Positions 26,979 through 35,869 of a stretch of 48,269 bases of DNA are shown piece by piece. Position numbers and translations under genes: made by a program. Source of the DNA: an uncultured Roseateles sp. (GTDB lineage Bacteria; Pseudomonadota; Gammaproteobacteria; Burkholderiales; Burkholderiaceae); the NCBI GenBank assembly GCA_946480605.1, contig CAMLKW010000008.1:1-48269 (forward strand). The letters run 5' to 3'. Position 1 is the stretch's first letter, and every line of letters begins with the position of its first letter. The notes beneath the pieces were generated by a model. That model was not told the DNA's origin and did no database searches. It saw only the letters and a program-made list of their open reading frames with translations.

Positions 26979-28307
26979 ATGAGCTTCGAAATTGCACGCA
27001 TGGCGATCAACTCGGTCGGCAGTGCGCTGGACGTGATCAGCAACAACATCGCCAATGCCAACAGCTACGGCTACAAGTCGCAGCGCGCCAACTTCTCGGC
27101 GATGTACGCCGGCAACGTGGCCAACGGCACGCAGATCTCCTCCATCACGGAAAGCATCACCAAGGTCGGCGGCGTGCGCAACACCGGCGGCAGCATGGAC
27201 GCCATGATCACCGACCGCGGCTTCTTCGCCGTGCGCGATTCGTCCGGCCAGGTGCAGTTCACGCGCGTGGGCATGTTCAACATCGACAAGGACGGCTTCG
27301 TCATCGATGCCAACGGCCGCAAGGTGCAGGGCTATGCCGCCTTCCGCGACGCCTCGGGCCAGCTCATCAGCGGCGCCGCCCTGGGCCAGCTGGGCGACCT
27401 GCAGATCGAGACCGGCCAGATCGGCGCCGTGGCCAGCAACAAGCTGGCCTACAACGGCAACCTGTCGGCCGACTGGAAGCTGCTGACCGCCGCCGGCTTC
27501 AACATGGACGACCCGACGACGTTCAACAGCTCGGTCACCTCCACGGCCTTCGACTCCAAGGGCGTCAAGCACACGGTGACGCAGTACTTCGTGAAGCTCA
27601 GCGACGACCAGGTCGCGGTCTTCAACAGCGTGGACGGCGCGCTGCCCAAGAACGAGGTGACGGCGCCCGTCCCGGCCAACCCGCTGGCCATTCCGCCCAC
27701 GCCGGCCGTGCCCGGCGTCTACGACCCCGACACCTACCTGAACTTCGACAGCAAGGGCCTGCTGGCCTACGTCGGCGCCACCGCCGCCGTGCCGGCGCCG
27801 CTGCCGGTCGATCCCATCGACAGCAAGAACGCCTACACCTTCGCGCCGGGCGGCGGTGCCGACACCGTGCAGCTGGAGCTGGACTACGCCGGCATCACGC
27901 ACTTCTCGGGCGACAGCTCCACGCTGGTCAACCACGCCAACGGCAACGCCTCCGGCATGCTCAACGGCACCAGCATCACGGCCGACGGCAGCATCATCGC
28001 GACCTACACCAACGGCCAGAGCCATGTGGTGGGCACGCTGGCCATCGCCACCTTCGCCAACCCCAGCGGCCTGCGCTCGGGCACCAACACCAGCTGGGTC
28101 TCCAGCGTGGACAGCGGCACGCCGCTGTACTCCACGCCGGGCTCGGCCACCGCGTCGCCGCTGGCCGTGGGCGCGCTGGAGGACAGCAACGTGGACCTGA
28201 CCGGCGAGCTGGTCAACCTGATGTCCACGCAGCGCAACTACCAGGCCAACACCAAGGTCATCGCCGCCGAGAGCGAGATGATGCAGAGCCTGATGCAGGC
28301 CATCTAA
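26979..28307 (+). CDS. flgE: Flagellar hook protein FlgE
   Basis: 442 aa. N-terminal LDVISNNIANANSYGYKSQR and C-terminal DSNVDLTGELVNLMSTQRNY, QANTKVIAAESEMMQSLMQ are hook signatures; the middle domains (about residues 150-330) are variable. A CGGAG ribosome site precedes the ATG. It builds the universal joint whose length FliK measures. Confidence 0.95.
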   Translation: MSFEIARMAINSVGSALDVISNNIANANSYGYKSQRANFSAMYAGNVANGTQISSITESITKVGGVRNTGGSMDAMITDRGFFAVRDSSGQVQFTRVGMFNIDKDGFVIDANGRKVQGYAAFRDASGQLISGAALGQLGDLQIETGQIGAVASNKLAYNGNLSADWKLLTAAGFNMDDPTTFNSSVTSTAFDSKGVKHTVTQYFVKLSDDQVAVFNSVDGALPKNEVTAPVPANPLAIPPTPAVPGVYDPDTYLNFDSKGLLAYVGATAAVPAPLPVDPIDSKNAYTFAPGGGADTVQLELDYAGITHFSGDSSTLVNHANGNASGMLNGTSITADGSIIATYTNGQSHVVGTLAIATFANPSGLRSGTNTSWVSSVDSGTPLYSTPGSATASPLAVGALEDSNVDLTGELVNLMSTQRNYQANTKVIAAESEMMQSLMQAI

Positions 28308-28312
28308 GCCAG

Positions 28313-29038
28313 ATGGACGCGCTGATCTACACCGTCATGAGCGGCGCCGAGCGCGTGCAGCGCGCTCAGCAGGTGCACGCCAACAACCTGGCCAACCTGG
28401 ACACGCCGGGCTTCCGCGCCAACTTCGCGGTCTCGGGCGATGCCCAGGTGAAGGGCTACGGCTACGACGCCCGCCACCAGAACCGGCTGGAGGCCGACGC
28501 CGTGAGCGGCCGCGAAGGCAGCCAGCGCGACACCGGCCGCGAGCTGGACGTGGCCATAGCCGGCCCCGGCCTGTTCGCCGTGCAGTACGGCGAGGGCGAG
28601 GCCTACACGCGCGCCGGCAACTTCTCGCTGGACGCCGAGGGCGCGCTGCTGCTGGGCAAGCTGCCGGTGTTGGGCGAAGGTGGCCCCATCGTGCTGCCGC
28701 CGCACAGCAAGCTGGAGATCACCGGCGACGGCCTGATCTCCATCCTGGCGCCGGGCCAGACCGAGCTGCAGCCGGTGGACCGGCTCAAGCGCGTCAACGC
28801 GCCCGCCGCCGCACTGACCAAGAACGAGGCCGGCCTGCTGGTGGCGCGCGATGGCCAGGCGCTGGCGGCTGACGAGCAGGTCAAGGTGCAGGCCGGCCGG
28901 CTGGAAGGCAGCAACGTCGCTGCCGTCGAGGAAATGGTGCACACGATGACGCTGAGCCGCGACTTCGAGGTGCAGATGCGCTTGTTCAAGGCCGCCGACG
29001 GCATGGCCGAGGCAGGCAACCGACTAGTCAGGGAATAA
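28313..29038 (+). CDS. flgF: Flagellar proximal rod protein FlgF
   Basis: 241 aa. N-terminal ALIYTVMSGAERVQRAQQVH then ANNLANLDTPGFRANF, and C-terminal LEGSNVAAVEEMVHTMTLSR, FEVQMRLFKAADGMAEAGN, the FlgF pattern. 5 bases after flgE. It is followed by a 161-base gap that holds repeat copy A, which is unusual inside this compact operon. Confidence 0.94.
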   Translation: MDALIYTVMSGAERVQRAQQVHANNLANLDTPGFRANFAVSGDAQVKGYGYDARHQNRLEADAVSGREGSQRDTGRELDVAIAGPGLFAVQYGEGEAYTRAGNFSLDAEGALLLGKLPVLGEGGPIVLPPHSKLEITGDGLISILAPGQTELQPVDRLKRVNAPAAALTKNEAGLLVARDGQALAADEQVKVQAGRLEGSNVAAVEEMVHTMTLSRDFEVQMRLFKAADGMAEAGNRLVRE

Positions 29039-29070
29039 CGAGCCCTCGTCCAAGGCAAGCCTTGGCCGGT

Positions 29071-29158
29071 CCCCCGAGGGGACGGCGATGCCTGCGGCTT
29101 CGAGCCGCAGCCACATCGCCAGACGGGCCGGCTTGGGAGCGGCCCGGCGCTCGGCCCG
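29071..29158. repeat. Structured intergenic repeat, copy A (flgF-flgG gap)
   Basis: About 88 bp beginning CCCCCGAGGGGACGGCGATG and ending GGCGCTCGGCCCG. It folds into an outer GGCGATG/CATCGCC helix enclosing CTGCGGCT-TCG-AGCCGCAG, then a GGGCCG/CGGCCC-type hairpin. Copies B (31806) and C (41174) match almost throughout. It has no gene and splits the flg operon. Confidence 0.85.
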
Positions 29159-29199
29159 CAAGAACGCAACGAACAACTGAATTACTGGAGTAGCGAGTC

Positions 29200-29988
29200 A
29201 TGAACCCCGCCATGTGGATCAGCAAGACCGGCGTGCAGGCCCAGGATGCCAAGCTGCAGGCCATCGCCAACAACCTCGCCAACGTGAACACGGTCGGCTT
29301 CAAGCGCGACCGCGTGCTGTTCGAGGACTTGTTCTATCAGATCGAGCGCCAGCCCGGCGCGCAGCGCGACGACGGCAGCAGCTCGCCGGCCGGCGTGCAG
29401 CTGGGCAACGGCACGCGCGTCGTTGGCACGCAGAAGGTGTTCACCACCGGCAGCCTGCAGACCACCGGCCAGAGCCTGGACGTGGCCATCGTGGGCAGCG
29501 GCTTCCTGCAGGTGCAGGGCCCCAACGACCAGACGGCCTACACCCGCGCAGGCCAGCTGCAGGTGAACGTCGAGGGCCGCCTCGTCAACGCGCAGGGCCT
29601 GCCGCTGCTGCCCGAGATCACCATCCCCGCCAACGCGACCAGCGTCACCATCGCCGAGAACGGCACGGTGACGGCACTGGTCGGCGGGGCCACCACGCCC
29701 ACCGAGCTGGGCCAGCTGCGCCTGGCGCAGTTCGTCAACCCGGCCGGCCTGCTGGCGCTGGGCGACAACCTCTACCAGGAGACCGGCGCCAGCGGCACGC
29801 CCACCGAAGGCGTGCCGGGCGAGAACGGCATCGGCAAGCTCAAGCAGGGCGCGCTGGAGGGCTCGAACGTGCAGGTCGTCGAGGAGATGGTCGACATGAT
29901 CGCCGCCCAGCGCACCTACGAGATGAACACCAAGGTGCTCTCCGCGGCCGACAACATGCTGCAGACGCTGGCCCAGGCGGCGCGCTGA
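29200..29988 (+). CDS. flgG: Flagellar distal rod protein FlgG
   Basis: 262 aa. WISKTGVQAQDAKLQAIANN then LANVNTVGFKRDRVLFEDLF (residues 6-45) and C-terminal LEGSNVQVVEEMVDMIAAQR, TYEMNTKVLSAADNMLQTL. FlgG forms the driveshaft through the L and P rings. First gene after repeat copy A. Confidence 0.96.
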   Translation: MNPAMWISKTGVQAQDAKLQAIANNLANVNTVGFKRDRVLFEDLFYQIERQPGAQRDDGSSSPAGVQLGNGTRVVGTQKVFTTGSLQTTGQSLDVAIVGSGFLQVQGPNDQTAYTRAGQLQVNVEGRLVNAQGLPLLPEITIPANATSVTIAENGTVTALVGGATTPTELGQLRLAQFVNPAGLLALGDNLYQETGASGTPTEGVPGENGIGKLKQGALEGSNVQVVEEMVDMIAAQRTYEMNTKVLSAADNMLQTLAQAAR

Positions 29989-29990
29989 CC

Positions 29991-30641
29991 ATGAAGGCCC
30001 TTGCCCTGCTCATCGCCGCGGCGCTGCTGACCGGCTGTGCCGTCGTCAAGCCGCCCCAACTGCCGGAGGCCGCACCGCTGCCCCTGGCCGTGCAGTCCAA
30101 CCCGCAGCCTGCCAGGCCGCGCGGCGGCGGCGTTTGGGCGCCGGATCGCGCGTCGGCGCTGGTGTCGGACACGCGCCAGTTCCGCGCCGGCGACGTGCTG
30201 ACGGTGATGCTGCAGGAGGTCACCCAGGCCAGCAAGCGCGCCGACACGCAGATGGGCAAGCAGAGCGGCGCGGGCCTGCAGGCCAGCACCGGGTCCAAGA
30301 AGACCGACCTGAGCCTGGGCGCGCAGCGCGACTTCTCGGGCAGCGCGACCAGCAGCCAGCAGAACCAGCTGCAGGGCGCCATCACGGTGGTGGTCCACGA
30401 GGTCATGGGCAACGGCCTGCTGCGCGTGCAGGGCGAGAAGAGCCTGACGCTGAACCAGGGCGAGGAGCTGATCCGCCTGGGCGGCTATGTGCGTGCTACC
30501 GATGTGGACGCGGACAACCGCGTGTCCTCGCAGCGCATCGCCAACGCCCGCATCGTCTACAGCGGCCAGGGCCACCTGGCCGACACCAACACCCCGGGCT
30601 GGCTGACGCGGCTGTTCAACAGCCCGCTGGCGCCGTTCTAA
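29991..30641 (+). CDS. flgH: Flagellar L-ring lipoprotein FlgH
   Basis: 216 aa from ATG 29991. Lipoprotein signal MKALALLIAAALLTGC with the lipobox Cys at residue 16. FRAGDVLTVMLQEVTQASKR and GNGLLRVQGEKSLTLNQGEE are FlgH signatures. It forms the outer-membrane L-ring of this flagellum. A second, distinct FlgH is encoded at 36868-37560. Confidence 0.95.
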   Translation: MKALALLIAAALLTGCAVVKPPQLPEAAPLPLAVQSNPQPARPRGGGVWAPDRASALVSDTRQFRAGDVLTVMLQEVTQASKRADTQMGKQSGAGLQASTGSKKTDLSLGAQRDFSGSATSSQQNQLQGAITVVVHEVMGNGLLRVQGEKSLTLNQGEELIRLGGYVRATDVDADNRVSSQRIANARIVYSGQGHLADTNTPGWLTRLFNSPLAPF

Positions 30642-30653
30642 GGAAACCCTGCG

Positions 30654-31757
30654 ATGAAGCGAATCCTCGTCTCCTGCGCGCTGGCCCTGGCCGCGCTGCA
30701 CGCCGCCGCCTCGCCGCAGCCGCTGCGCCAGCTCGTCAGCGTGGAAGGCCTGCGCGACAACCAGCTGATCGGCTACGGCCTGGTCGTGGGCCTGAACGGC
30801 AGCGGCGACAGCAGCCAGGTCAAGGCCGCCGGCCAGTCGGTGGGCAATCTGCTGAAGCAGTTCGGCGTCAAGCTGCCCGAGAAGGTCGATGCCAAGTCGC
30901 GCAACGTCGCGACCGTGATGGTCAGCGCCAGCTTCCCGGCCGGCTACCGCCGCGGGCAGACGGTGGACGTGACCGTGGCCTCGCTGGGCGACGCCAAGAG
31001 CCTGCGCGGCGGCGTGCTGCTGCTGAGCCCGCTGCAGGGCGCCGACGGCGAGGTCTATGCGCTGGCTCAGGGCAGCCTGGTGGTGGGCGGCGTGTCGGCG
31101 CAGGGCCAGAGCGGCTCCAGCGTGACCGTCAACACGCCCACGGGTGGTCGCATTCCCAACGGCGCCACCATCGAGCGCGAGATCGCCAGCGACTTCGGCA
31201 GCCGGCCCAGCGTCATGCTGAGCCTGAAGCGCCCCAGCTTCCAGACCGCCACGCGCATCGTCGAGGCCATCAACGCCCGCTTCGGCGCCGACACCGCCAG
31301 CCCGCTGGACGCCACCACCGTGGAGGTGCAGGCGCCCGAGGCGGCCAACCGCCGCATCGCCTTCATGGCCCAGCTGGAAGAGCTGGACATCGAGGCCGGC
31401 AAGGCCCGGCCGCTGGTGGTCTTCAATTCGCGCACCGGCACCGTCGTCATCGCCGATGGCGTGCGTGTGCGGCCGGCGGCGGTGTCGCATGGCGCGCTGA
31501 AGGTGGTCATCAGCGAGACGCCGCAGGTCAGCCAGCCGAATGCCTTCTCCCGCGGCACGACCGAGGTCGTGCCTCAGTCGCGCGTGGCCGTGGAGCAGGG
31601 CGGCGGCGGCCGCATGTTCACGTGGCCGGGCGGCGCCAAGCTGCAGACCATCGTCGACACCATCAACAGCATCGGCGCCAGCCCCGACGACGTCATGGCC
31701 ATCCTGCAGGCGCTGGACCAGGCCGGTGCCATCGAAGGTGAACTCCAGGTGATATGA
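30654..31757 (+). CDS. flgI: Flagellar P-ring protein FlgI
   Basis: 367 aa with a signal peptide ([19 protein letters not shown]). [20 protein letters not shown] and SVEGLRDNQ at the N-terminus, and [20 protein letters not shown] near the C-terminus, are FlgI signatures. Forms the periplasmic P-ring with help of FlgA. 12 bases after flgH; followed by a 153-base gap with repeat copy B. Confidence 0.96.
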   Translation: MKRILVSCALALAALHAAASPQPLRQLVSVEGLRDNQLIGYGLVVGLNGSGDSSQVKAAGQSVGNLLKQFGVKLPEKVDAKSRNVATVMVSASFPAGYRRGQTVDVTVASLGDAKSLRGGVLLLSPLQGADGEVYALAQGSLVVGGVSAQGQSGSSVTVNTPTGGRIPNGATIEREIASDFGSRPSVMLSLKRPSFQTATRIVEAINARFGADTASPLDATTVEVQAPEAANRRIAFMAQLEELDIEAGKARPLVVFNSRTGTVVIADGVRVRPAAVSHGALKVVISETPQVSQPNAFSRGTTEVVPQSRVAVEQGGGGRMFTWPGGAKLQTIVDTINSIGASPDDVMAILQALDQAGAIEGELQVI

Positions 31758-31805
31758 GCCCCTCGCCCATCCTTGCATCGCTGGACGCTCGCAAGTCCGG
31801 TCGGT

Positions 31806-31894
31806 CCCCCGAGGGGACGGCGATGCCCGCGGCTTCGAGCCGCAGTCACATCGCCAGCGCGGGCCGGCTTGGGAGCGGCCCGGCGCTCGGCCCG
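31806..31894. repeat. Structured intergenic repeat, copy B (flgI-flgJ gap)
   Basis: About 89 bp, the same element as at 29071, with CCGCGGCT-TCG-AGCCGCAG in the inner hairpin and one mismatch in that stem. It ends 16 bases before the flgJ start, so it supplies most of that gap. Confidence 0.85.
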
Positions 31895-31910
31895 CAAACG
31901 GAGCACTGAC

Positions 31911-32252
31911 ATGAAGATCAACACGCAGACCCCCGGTGCCGCCGCCGCGGCCGATCCACTGGTGGCCAAGGCCACGCAGGCGGCCGAGAAGTTCGAGGCC
32001 TTCTTCGTCAAGAAGATGCTGAACCAGATGCGCGAGAACGGCCGCACGCTGTCCGGCGAGGACGGCCTGTTCCGCGACAAGACCGGCCAGGAGATGCAGG
32101 ACCTGGCCGACGGCCTGGTGGCCGATGCGCTGGCGGGGCGCCACGCCTTCGGCATCGCCGACCTGATGCTGAAACAGATCCTGCCCGGCTTAAGCGCAAC
32201 GGCAGCAGCGTCGCCTTCCCCCCAGGACAAAGCGGTTTCGGAGCGCCCATGA
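31911..32252 (+). CDS. flgJ: Rod-cap protein FlgJ, rod-binding domain only
   Basis: 113 aa. KATQAAEKFEAFFVKKMLNQ, MRENGRTLSGEDGLFRDKTG and DLADGLVADALAGRHAFGIA are the N-terminal rod-binding domain of FlgJ. The usual C-terminal muramidase domain is absent and encoded separately at 24061. Start at 31911 is chosen because further upstream codons lie in repeat copy B. Its end overlaps flgK by 4 bases. Confidence 0.9.
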   Translation: MKINTQTPGAAAAADPLVAKATQAAEKFEAFFVKKMLNQMRENGRTLSGEDGLFRDKTGQEMQDLADGLVADALAGRHAFGIADLMLKQILPGLSATAAASPSPQDKAVSERP

Positions 32253-33631
32253 GCATGATCTACAACGGCCTGTCCGGCGCGCTGGCCGCGCAGACGGCGT
32301 TGAACACCAACAGCCAGAACATCGCCAACGCGATGACGCCCGGCTATGTGCGCCAGGGCGTGCTGCTGTCCACGCAGTCGCAGGGCCGCGGCGCCAACGC
32401 GGCCGGTGGCGTGCAGGTCAGCGCGCTGCTGCGCTTCAGCGACGGCTACAAGTCGCTGCAGATGTGGCAGTCTGCATCCAGCCTGGGCCAGTACAGCGCC
32501 GCCCAGCCCTACCTGACCCAGCTGGAGCAGGTGATGTCGGACGACGCGTCCAACATCAACCAGGGCTTCGACGCCTTCTTCGCCGCGCTGAACGCGGCCA
32601 GCACCCAACCCGACTCCGGCCCGCTGCGCGACCAGGTCATCACCGCCGCCGACGGCCTGGCGCGCCGCTTCGACAGCATGCGCAGCCTGCTGGACAACCA
32701 GAGCCTGGCGATGCGCACGCAGCGCGGCGCGGCGCTGAACCAGATCAACGGCTACACGGCCGACATCGCCCAGCTCAACCGCGAAGTGGCTGCGGCGCGC
32801 GCCGCCGGCCTGAACGACTCGGCGCTGCTGGACGCGCGCGACCGCAAGGTCGATGCACTGGCCTCGCTGGTGGGCCTGCAGACCGTGGCCCAGCCCGACG
32901 GCACGCTGAACGTGTCGCTGCGCAGCGGCCAGCCGCTGGTGGTCGGCGCCGACGCCGGCCGGATCAGCGAGGGCCCGCCCGGCATGCTGGACCTGAGCTT
33001 CGGGGCCGGTAGCTTCAAGGTGCTGAACCGCGGCCTGGGCGGCCAGCTGGGCGGCCTGCAGGACTACGAGGACCAGACGCTGGGCACGCTGAAGACCTCG
33101 CTGGACGAACTGGCCAAGGGCTTTGCCGACAGCTTCAACGCCCAGCACCGGCTCGGCTACTCGCAGTCCGGCGTGACCAACCAGGACCTGTTCACCTATG
33201 CCGGCGACGGCAAGCTGACGCTGAACCCGCTGAGCGGCGCCGACCTGGCCTTCTCGTCGTCGGCCACCGCGCTGGGCGACAGCGCCAACCTGCAGAAGCT
33301 GGTCAATCTGCGCCAGACTGCCACGGTGGCGCTGAGCACCTTCGACGCCAACGGCCAGCCCACCGGCAGCACCATCGACGTGTCGCTGGGCGACGTCTAC
33401 ACCCAATTGGTCGGCAAGCTGGGCGTGCACAGCCAGCAGAACCAGGCCTCGCAGACCACCGCGCAGACCGTGCGCGACCAGGCCGACGAGAGCTGGAAGT
33501 CGACCAGCGGCGTCAACACCGACGAAGAGGCCATCGCCCTCATGCAATACAAGCAGATGTACGAGTCCAACATGAAGGTCATCGCGGTGGCGAACGAGTT
33601 GTTCGACAGCACGCTGGCGATGTTGAGCTGA
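32249..33631 (+). CDS. flgK: Hook-filament junction protein FlgK (HAP1)
   Basis: 460 aa. N-terminal MIYNGLSGALAAQTALNTNS then QNIANAMTPGYVRQGV, and C-terminal SGVNTDEEAIALMQYKQMYE then KVIAVANELFDSTLAML. Joins hook and filament; a client of FlgN. Overlaps flgJ by 4 bases. Confidence 0.95.
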   Translation: MSMIYNGLSGALAAQTALNTNSQNIANAMTPGYVRQGVLLSTQSQGRGANAAGGVQVSALLRFSDGYKSLQMWQSASSLGQYSAAQPYLTQLEQVMSDDASNINQGFDAFFAALNAASTQPDSGPLRDQVITAADGLARRFDSMRSLLDNQSLAMRTQRGAALNQINGYTADIAQLNREVAAARAAGLNDSALLDARDRKVDALASLVGLQTVAQPDGTLNVSLRSGQPLVVGADAGRISEGPPGMLDLSFGAGSFKVLNRGLGGQLGGLQDYEDQTLGTLKTSLDELAKGFADSFNAQHRLGYSQSGVTNQDLFTYAGDGKLTLNPLSGADLAFSSSATALGDSANLQKLVNLRQTATVALSTFDANGQPTGSTIDVSLGDVYTQLVGKLGVHSQQNQASQTTAQTVRDQADESWKSTSGVNTDEEAIALMQYKQMYESNMKVIAVANELFDSTLAMLS

Positions 33632-33645
33632 GGAAGACCAACACC

Positions 33646-34545
33646 ATGCGAATCGCCAGCAGTCAGTACAGCAGCACGATGAACACCGCGCTGCAGACGG
33701 CCAACACCAAGCTGTCCGAAGTCATGCAGCAGATGGCCTCGGGCAAGCGCATCCTCAAGCCCTCGGACGACACCATCGCCACCGTGCGCCTGGCCCGCCT
33801 GTCGCGCGAAGAGGCGGCGCTGGACCAGTACCGCACCAACATCGGCGCGCTGCGCAGCCGGCTGCAGACCAGCGAGGTCACGCTGGACAGCCTGCAGCAG
33901 GACTTGCAGGTCGCGCGCGACCTGCTGGTCTGGGCCGCTGACGGCGGCAACACGCCCGAGGACCTGCAGGCCATGGCCGGCTCGCTGGAGGCGCTGCGCA
34001 ACAGCCTGTACTACACCGCCAACGCGCGCGACGCCGAAGGCCATTACCTGTTCTCCGGCACCGCCACCAACCAGCCCACCGTCACGCTGGTGCCCGGCCC
34101 GCCCGACGTCTACGGCTGGGGCGGCAACCTCGACATGCAGCAGGTCTCGGTGGGCGACAAGATCACCGTGGACGCCAACGTCACGCTGGAAGGCATGGGC
34201 GGCTTCCTGACCCAGCTGGACCAGCTGGTCACGGCGCTGAAGGCCCCCACCGTGACGGCGGCCAACGTGCGCGGCACCGTGGACCTGACGCTGGCCGGCG
34301 TGGACGACGCCATGGGCGCGGTCGGCGACCGCATCAGCCGCCTGGGTGGACGCCAGAACATGCTGCAGACGCTGGAAGACAACCACGGCGCCGTCAGCCT
34401 GTCCAACAAGCAGGCCGCGCTGACGCTGGCCCAGCTGGACTACGGCGAGGCCGCCGTGCGCATGAACAGCTACACCCAGGCCGTGCAGGCCACGCAGAAG
34501 TCCTACGCCCAGGTCAGCCAGCTGAGCCTGTTCAACGCGCTGTGA
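33646..34545 (+). CDS. flgL: Hook-filament junction protein FlgL (HAP3)
   Basis: 299 aa. Flagellin-like N-terminal helix (MRIASSQYSSTMNTALQTAN, ASGKRILKPSDDTIATVRLA) and C-terminal AALTLAQLDYGEAAVRMNSY. The second junction protein under the filament. 14 bases after flgK; its TGA overlaps the GTG start of the next gene. Confidence 0.94.
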   Translation: MRIASSQYSSTMNTALQTANTKLSEVMQQMASGKRILKPSDDTIATVRLARLSREEAALDQYRTNIGALRSRLQTSEVTLDSLQQDLQVARDLLVWAADGGNTPEDLQAMAGSLEALRNSLYYTANARDAEGHYLFSGTATNQPTVTLVPGPPDVYGWGGNLDMQQVSVGDKITVDANVTLEGMGGFLTQLDQLVTALKAPTVTAANVRGTVDLTLAGVDDAMGAVGDRISRLGGRQNMLQTLEDNHGAVSLSNKQAALTLAQLDYGEAAVRMNSYTQAVQATQKSYAQVSQLSLFNAL

Positions 34546-35558
34546 GCTCGCTGACGATCTCCACCCAGGTCGGCGCGCCGACCACGTCGCTGCGCGCCGA
34601 GGCGGTCGCGCCCGTCGCGGCCACGCGCGCGGCGCAGTCCGCGTCCCAGCTCGCGGCGGAGGGCGCGCGCGAGCCAGCGCCGTTGTCGGCCAGCCATTCC
34701 GGCTCGGCTGCACGCGAGCCCGGTGCCCAGCAGCGCCTGGGCCGCCTTCAGCAGGGCCAGGCCTGGCTGCAGAAGCTCGACGGCGACCTGCGCGCGCTGG
34801 CCGCCGCGCTGGCCGGAGGCGCCGACGACACCGCCGTGACGGCCAAGCTCGCGCAACTGCAGTCCAGCTGGGCCCAGCGCGGCGATGCCGGTGGCCTGGT
34901 GGACGGCCAACTGCGCGTGCGGATGCAGGGCGATACGCGCCAGCAGTTCCTGCTGCGCGGCCTGGATGCCGCGGCGCTGGAAGACGCCGGCAACGGCCGC
35001 GAGACGCTGACGCTGGCCTTGCCCGGCGCGCAACGCCGCGTGCAGGTCACGCTGGACCCCGCCGCCGGCTCGGCCGCCAATCTGCAGACGCTGCAGCGCG
35101 CGCTGGCGCCCGCCGGCATCGAGGTGGCCAAGCAGGGCGACAAGCTCTTGATGAGCGTCAGCGAATCGCGCTGGCCGGCGCTGCGCCAGGGCATGAGCCT
35201 GATGGGCGAGGGCCGGCGCTACCCCAGCGGCCAGCTGGTGCGCGCGCCGCTCGAAGCCCAGGGTGACGCCTTGCGGCCGGCGCAATGGCGCACCGACAGC
35301 GCCACCGGGCGGCAGCAGCTGATGGAGCAGCTGCGCCACGCCCACGGCCAGCTGCAACGCGGCCGCCAGCAGGTCGACGCCGCGCTGGACGCCGTGGCCC
35401 TGCCGGCGCTGGGCGATGCGGGGGAGGGCGCGCAGCTGCAGGCCTTTGCCGACGGCTTCGGGCGCGAGGCGGCCACCGAGCTGCTGCCCGCCGTCCAGGG
35501 CCTCGGCCGGCAGCGCGTGCGCCAGCTGCTGAAGCCGGACTTCGCGCTGTCTGCTTAA
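34542..35558 (+). CDS. Unassigned flagellar-cluster protein (LafW position)
   Basis: 338 aa from a GTG that overlaps the flgL stop (GTGA), so translation is coupled and the gene belongs to the flg operon. Residues 1-70 are Ala/Ser-rich; the rest is mainly helical with Gln-rich stretches (QQRLGRLQQGQAWLQKLDGD, QLMEQLRHAHGQLQRGRQQV) and a central strand-rich part (QLRVRMQGDTRQQFLLRGLD). No enzyme motif, signal peptide or membrane helix is seen. In Flag-2 clusters the gene after flgL is lafW, described as a putative hook-associated protein; position suggests the same here, sequence alone does not prove it. Confidence 0.6.
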   Translation: MSSLTISTQVGAPTTSLRAEAVAPVAATRAAQSASQLAAEGAREPAPLSASHSGSAAREPGAQQRLGRLQQGQAWLQKLDGDLRALAAALAGGADDTAVTAKLAQLQSSWAQRGDAGGLVDGQLRVRMQGDTRQQFLLRGLDAAALEDAGNGRETLTLALPGAQRRVQVTLDPAAGSAANLQTLQRALAPAGIEVAKQGDKLLMSVSESRWPALRQGMSLMGEGRRYPSGQLVRAPLEAQGDALRPAQWRTDSATGRQQLMEQLRHAHGQLQRGRQQVDAALDAVALPALGDAGEGAQLQAFADGFGREAATELLPAVQGLGRQRVRQLLKPDFALSA

Positions 35559-35582
35559 GTCTCCCGGCGCGCGCGTCGCCTT
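35556..35582 (+). promoter_or_regulatory. Sigma-28 (FliA)-type promoter before the 80-codon ORF
   Basis: TAAG at 35556-35559, 15 bases, GTCGCCTT at 35575-35582: identical in both boxes and spacing to the flagellin promoters (TTAAGT...GTCGCCTT). The TAAG begins inside the stop codon of the preceding gene. Transcription would start near 35590, about 20 bases before the ATG at 35610. Confidence 0.65.
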
Positions 35583-35609
35583 GCCTCCGTCAGAGGCCAA
35601 CACCCGACC

Positions 35610-35852
35610 ATGCGCGCCGTCCTTACTCCGCCACCGCTGATCCTGGGCGACCCCTTGAGGCAGTACCGCGAGCGCCTTCAGCAGCGCCATCTGGAGCCGC
35701 AGCCACCGCCGGTGGAGCTGCGCACCAGCCCGTTCCGCGTCGCCGCCATCGTGGGGTCCGAGTCCTCGGGCATGGCGTCCTATGCGGCGCTGGGGCGCTC
35801 GACGCAGCACGGCGATGCCGGTGCGGGCCGGCTGCTGAGCGTCCACGCCTGA
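35610..35852 (+). CDS. Small protein of unknown function under a sigma-28-type promoter
   Basis: 80 aa, not recognised. It opens MRAVLTPPPLILGDPLRQYR, has a charged helical stretch to about residue 30, a PQPPP kink, and a Gly/Ser/Ala-rich second half. No signal peptide or membrane helix. Support for being real is the flagellin-type promoter about 30 bases upstream and the open frame; against it are the weak ribosome site (AGAGG, 14 bases away) and small size. If real, it is co-regulated with filament genes. Confidence 0.5.
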   Translation: MRAVLTPPPLILGDPLRQYRERLQQRHLEPQPPPVELRTSPFRVAAIVGSESSGMASYAALGRSTQHGDAGAGRLLSVHA

Positions 35853-35869
35853 AGACCCGTCAACGGGCC

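Noticed and set aside
31773..31910. N-terminal extension of flgJ
   Set aside because: The extra 46 codons lie in repeat copy B and do not resemble FlgJ.
29916..33547. Minus-strand ORFs of 742 and 657 codons opposite flgH-flgK
   Set aside because: Low-complexity Arg/Ala/Gly/His-rich shadows; they also run through repeat copies and opposite six well-identified flagellar genes.
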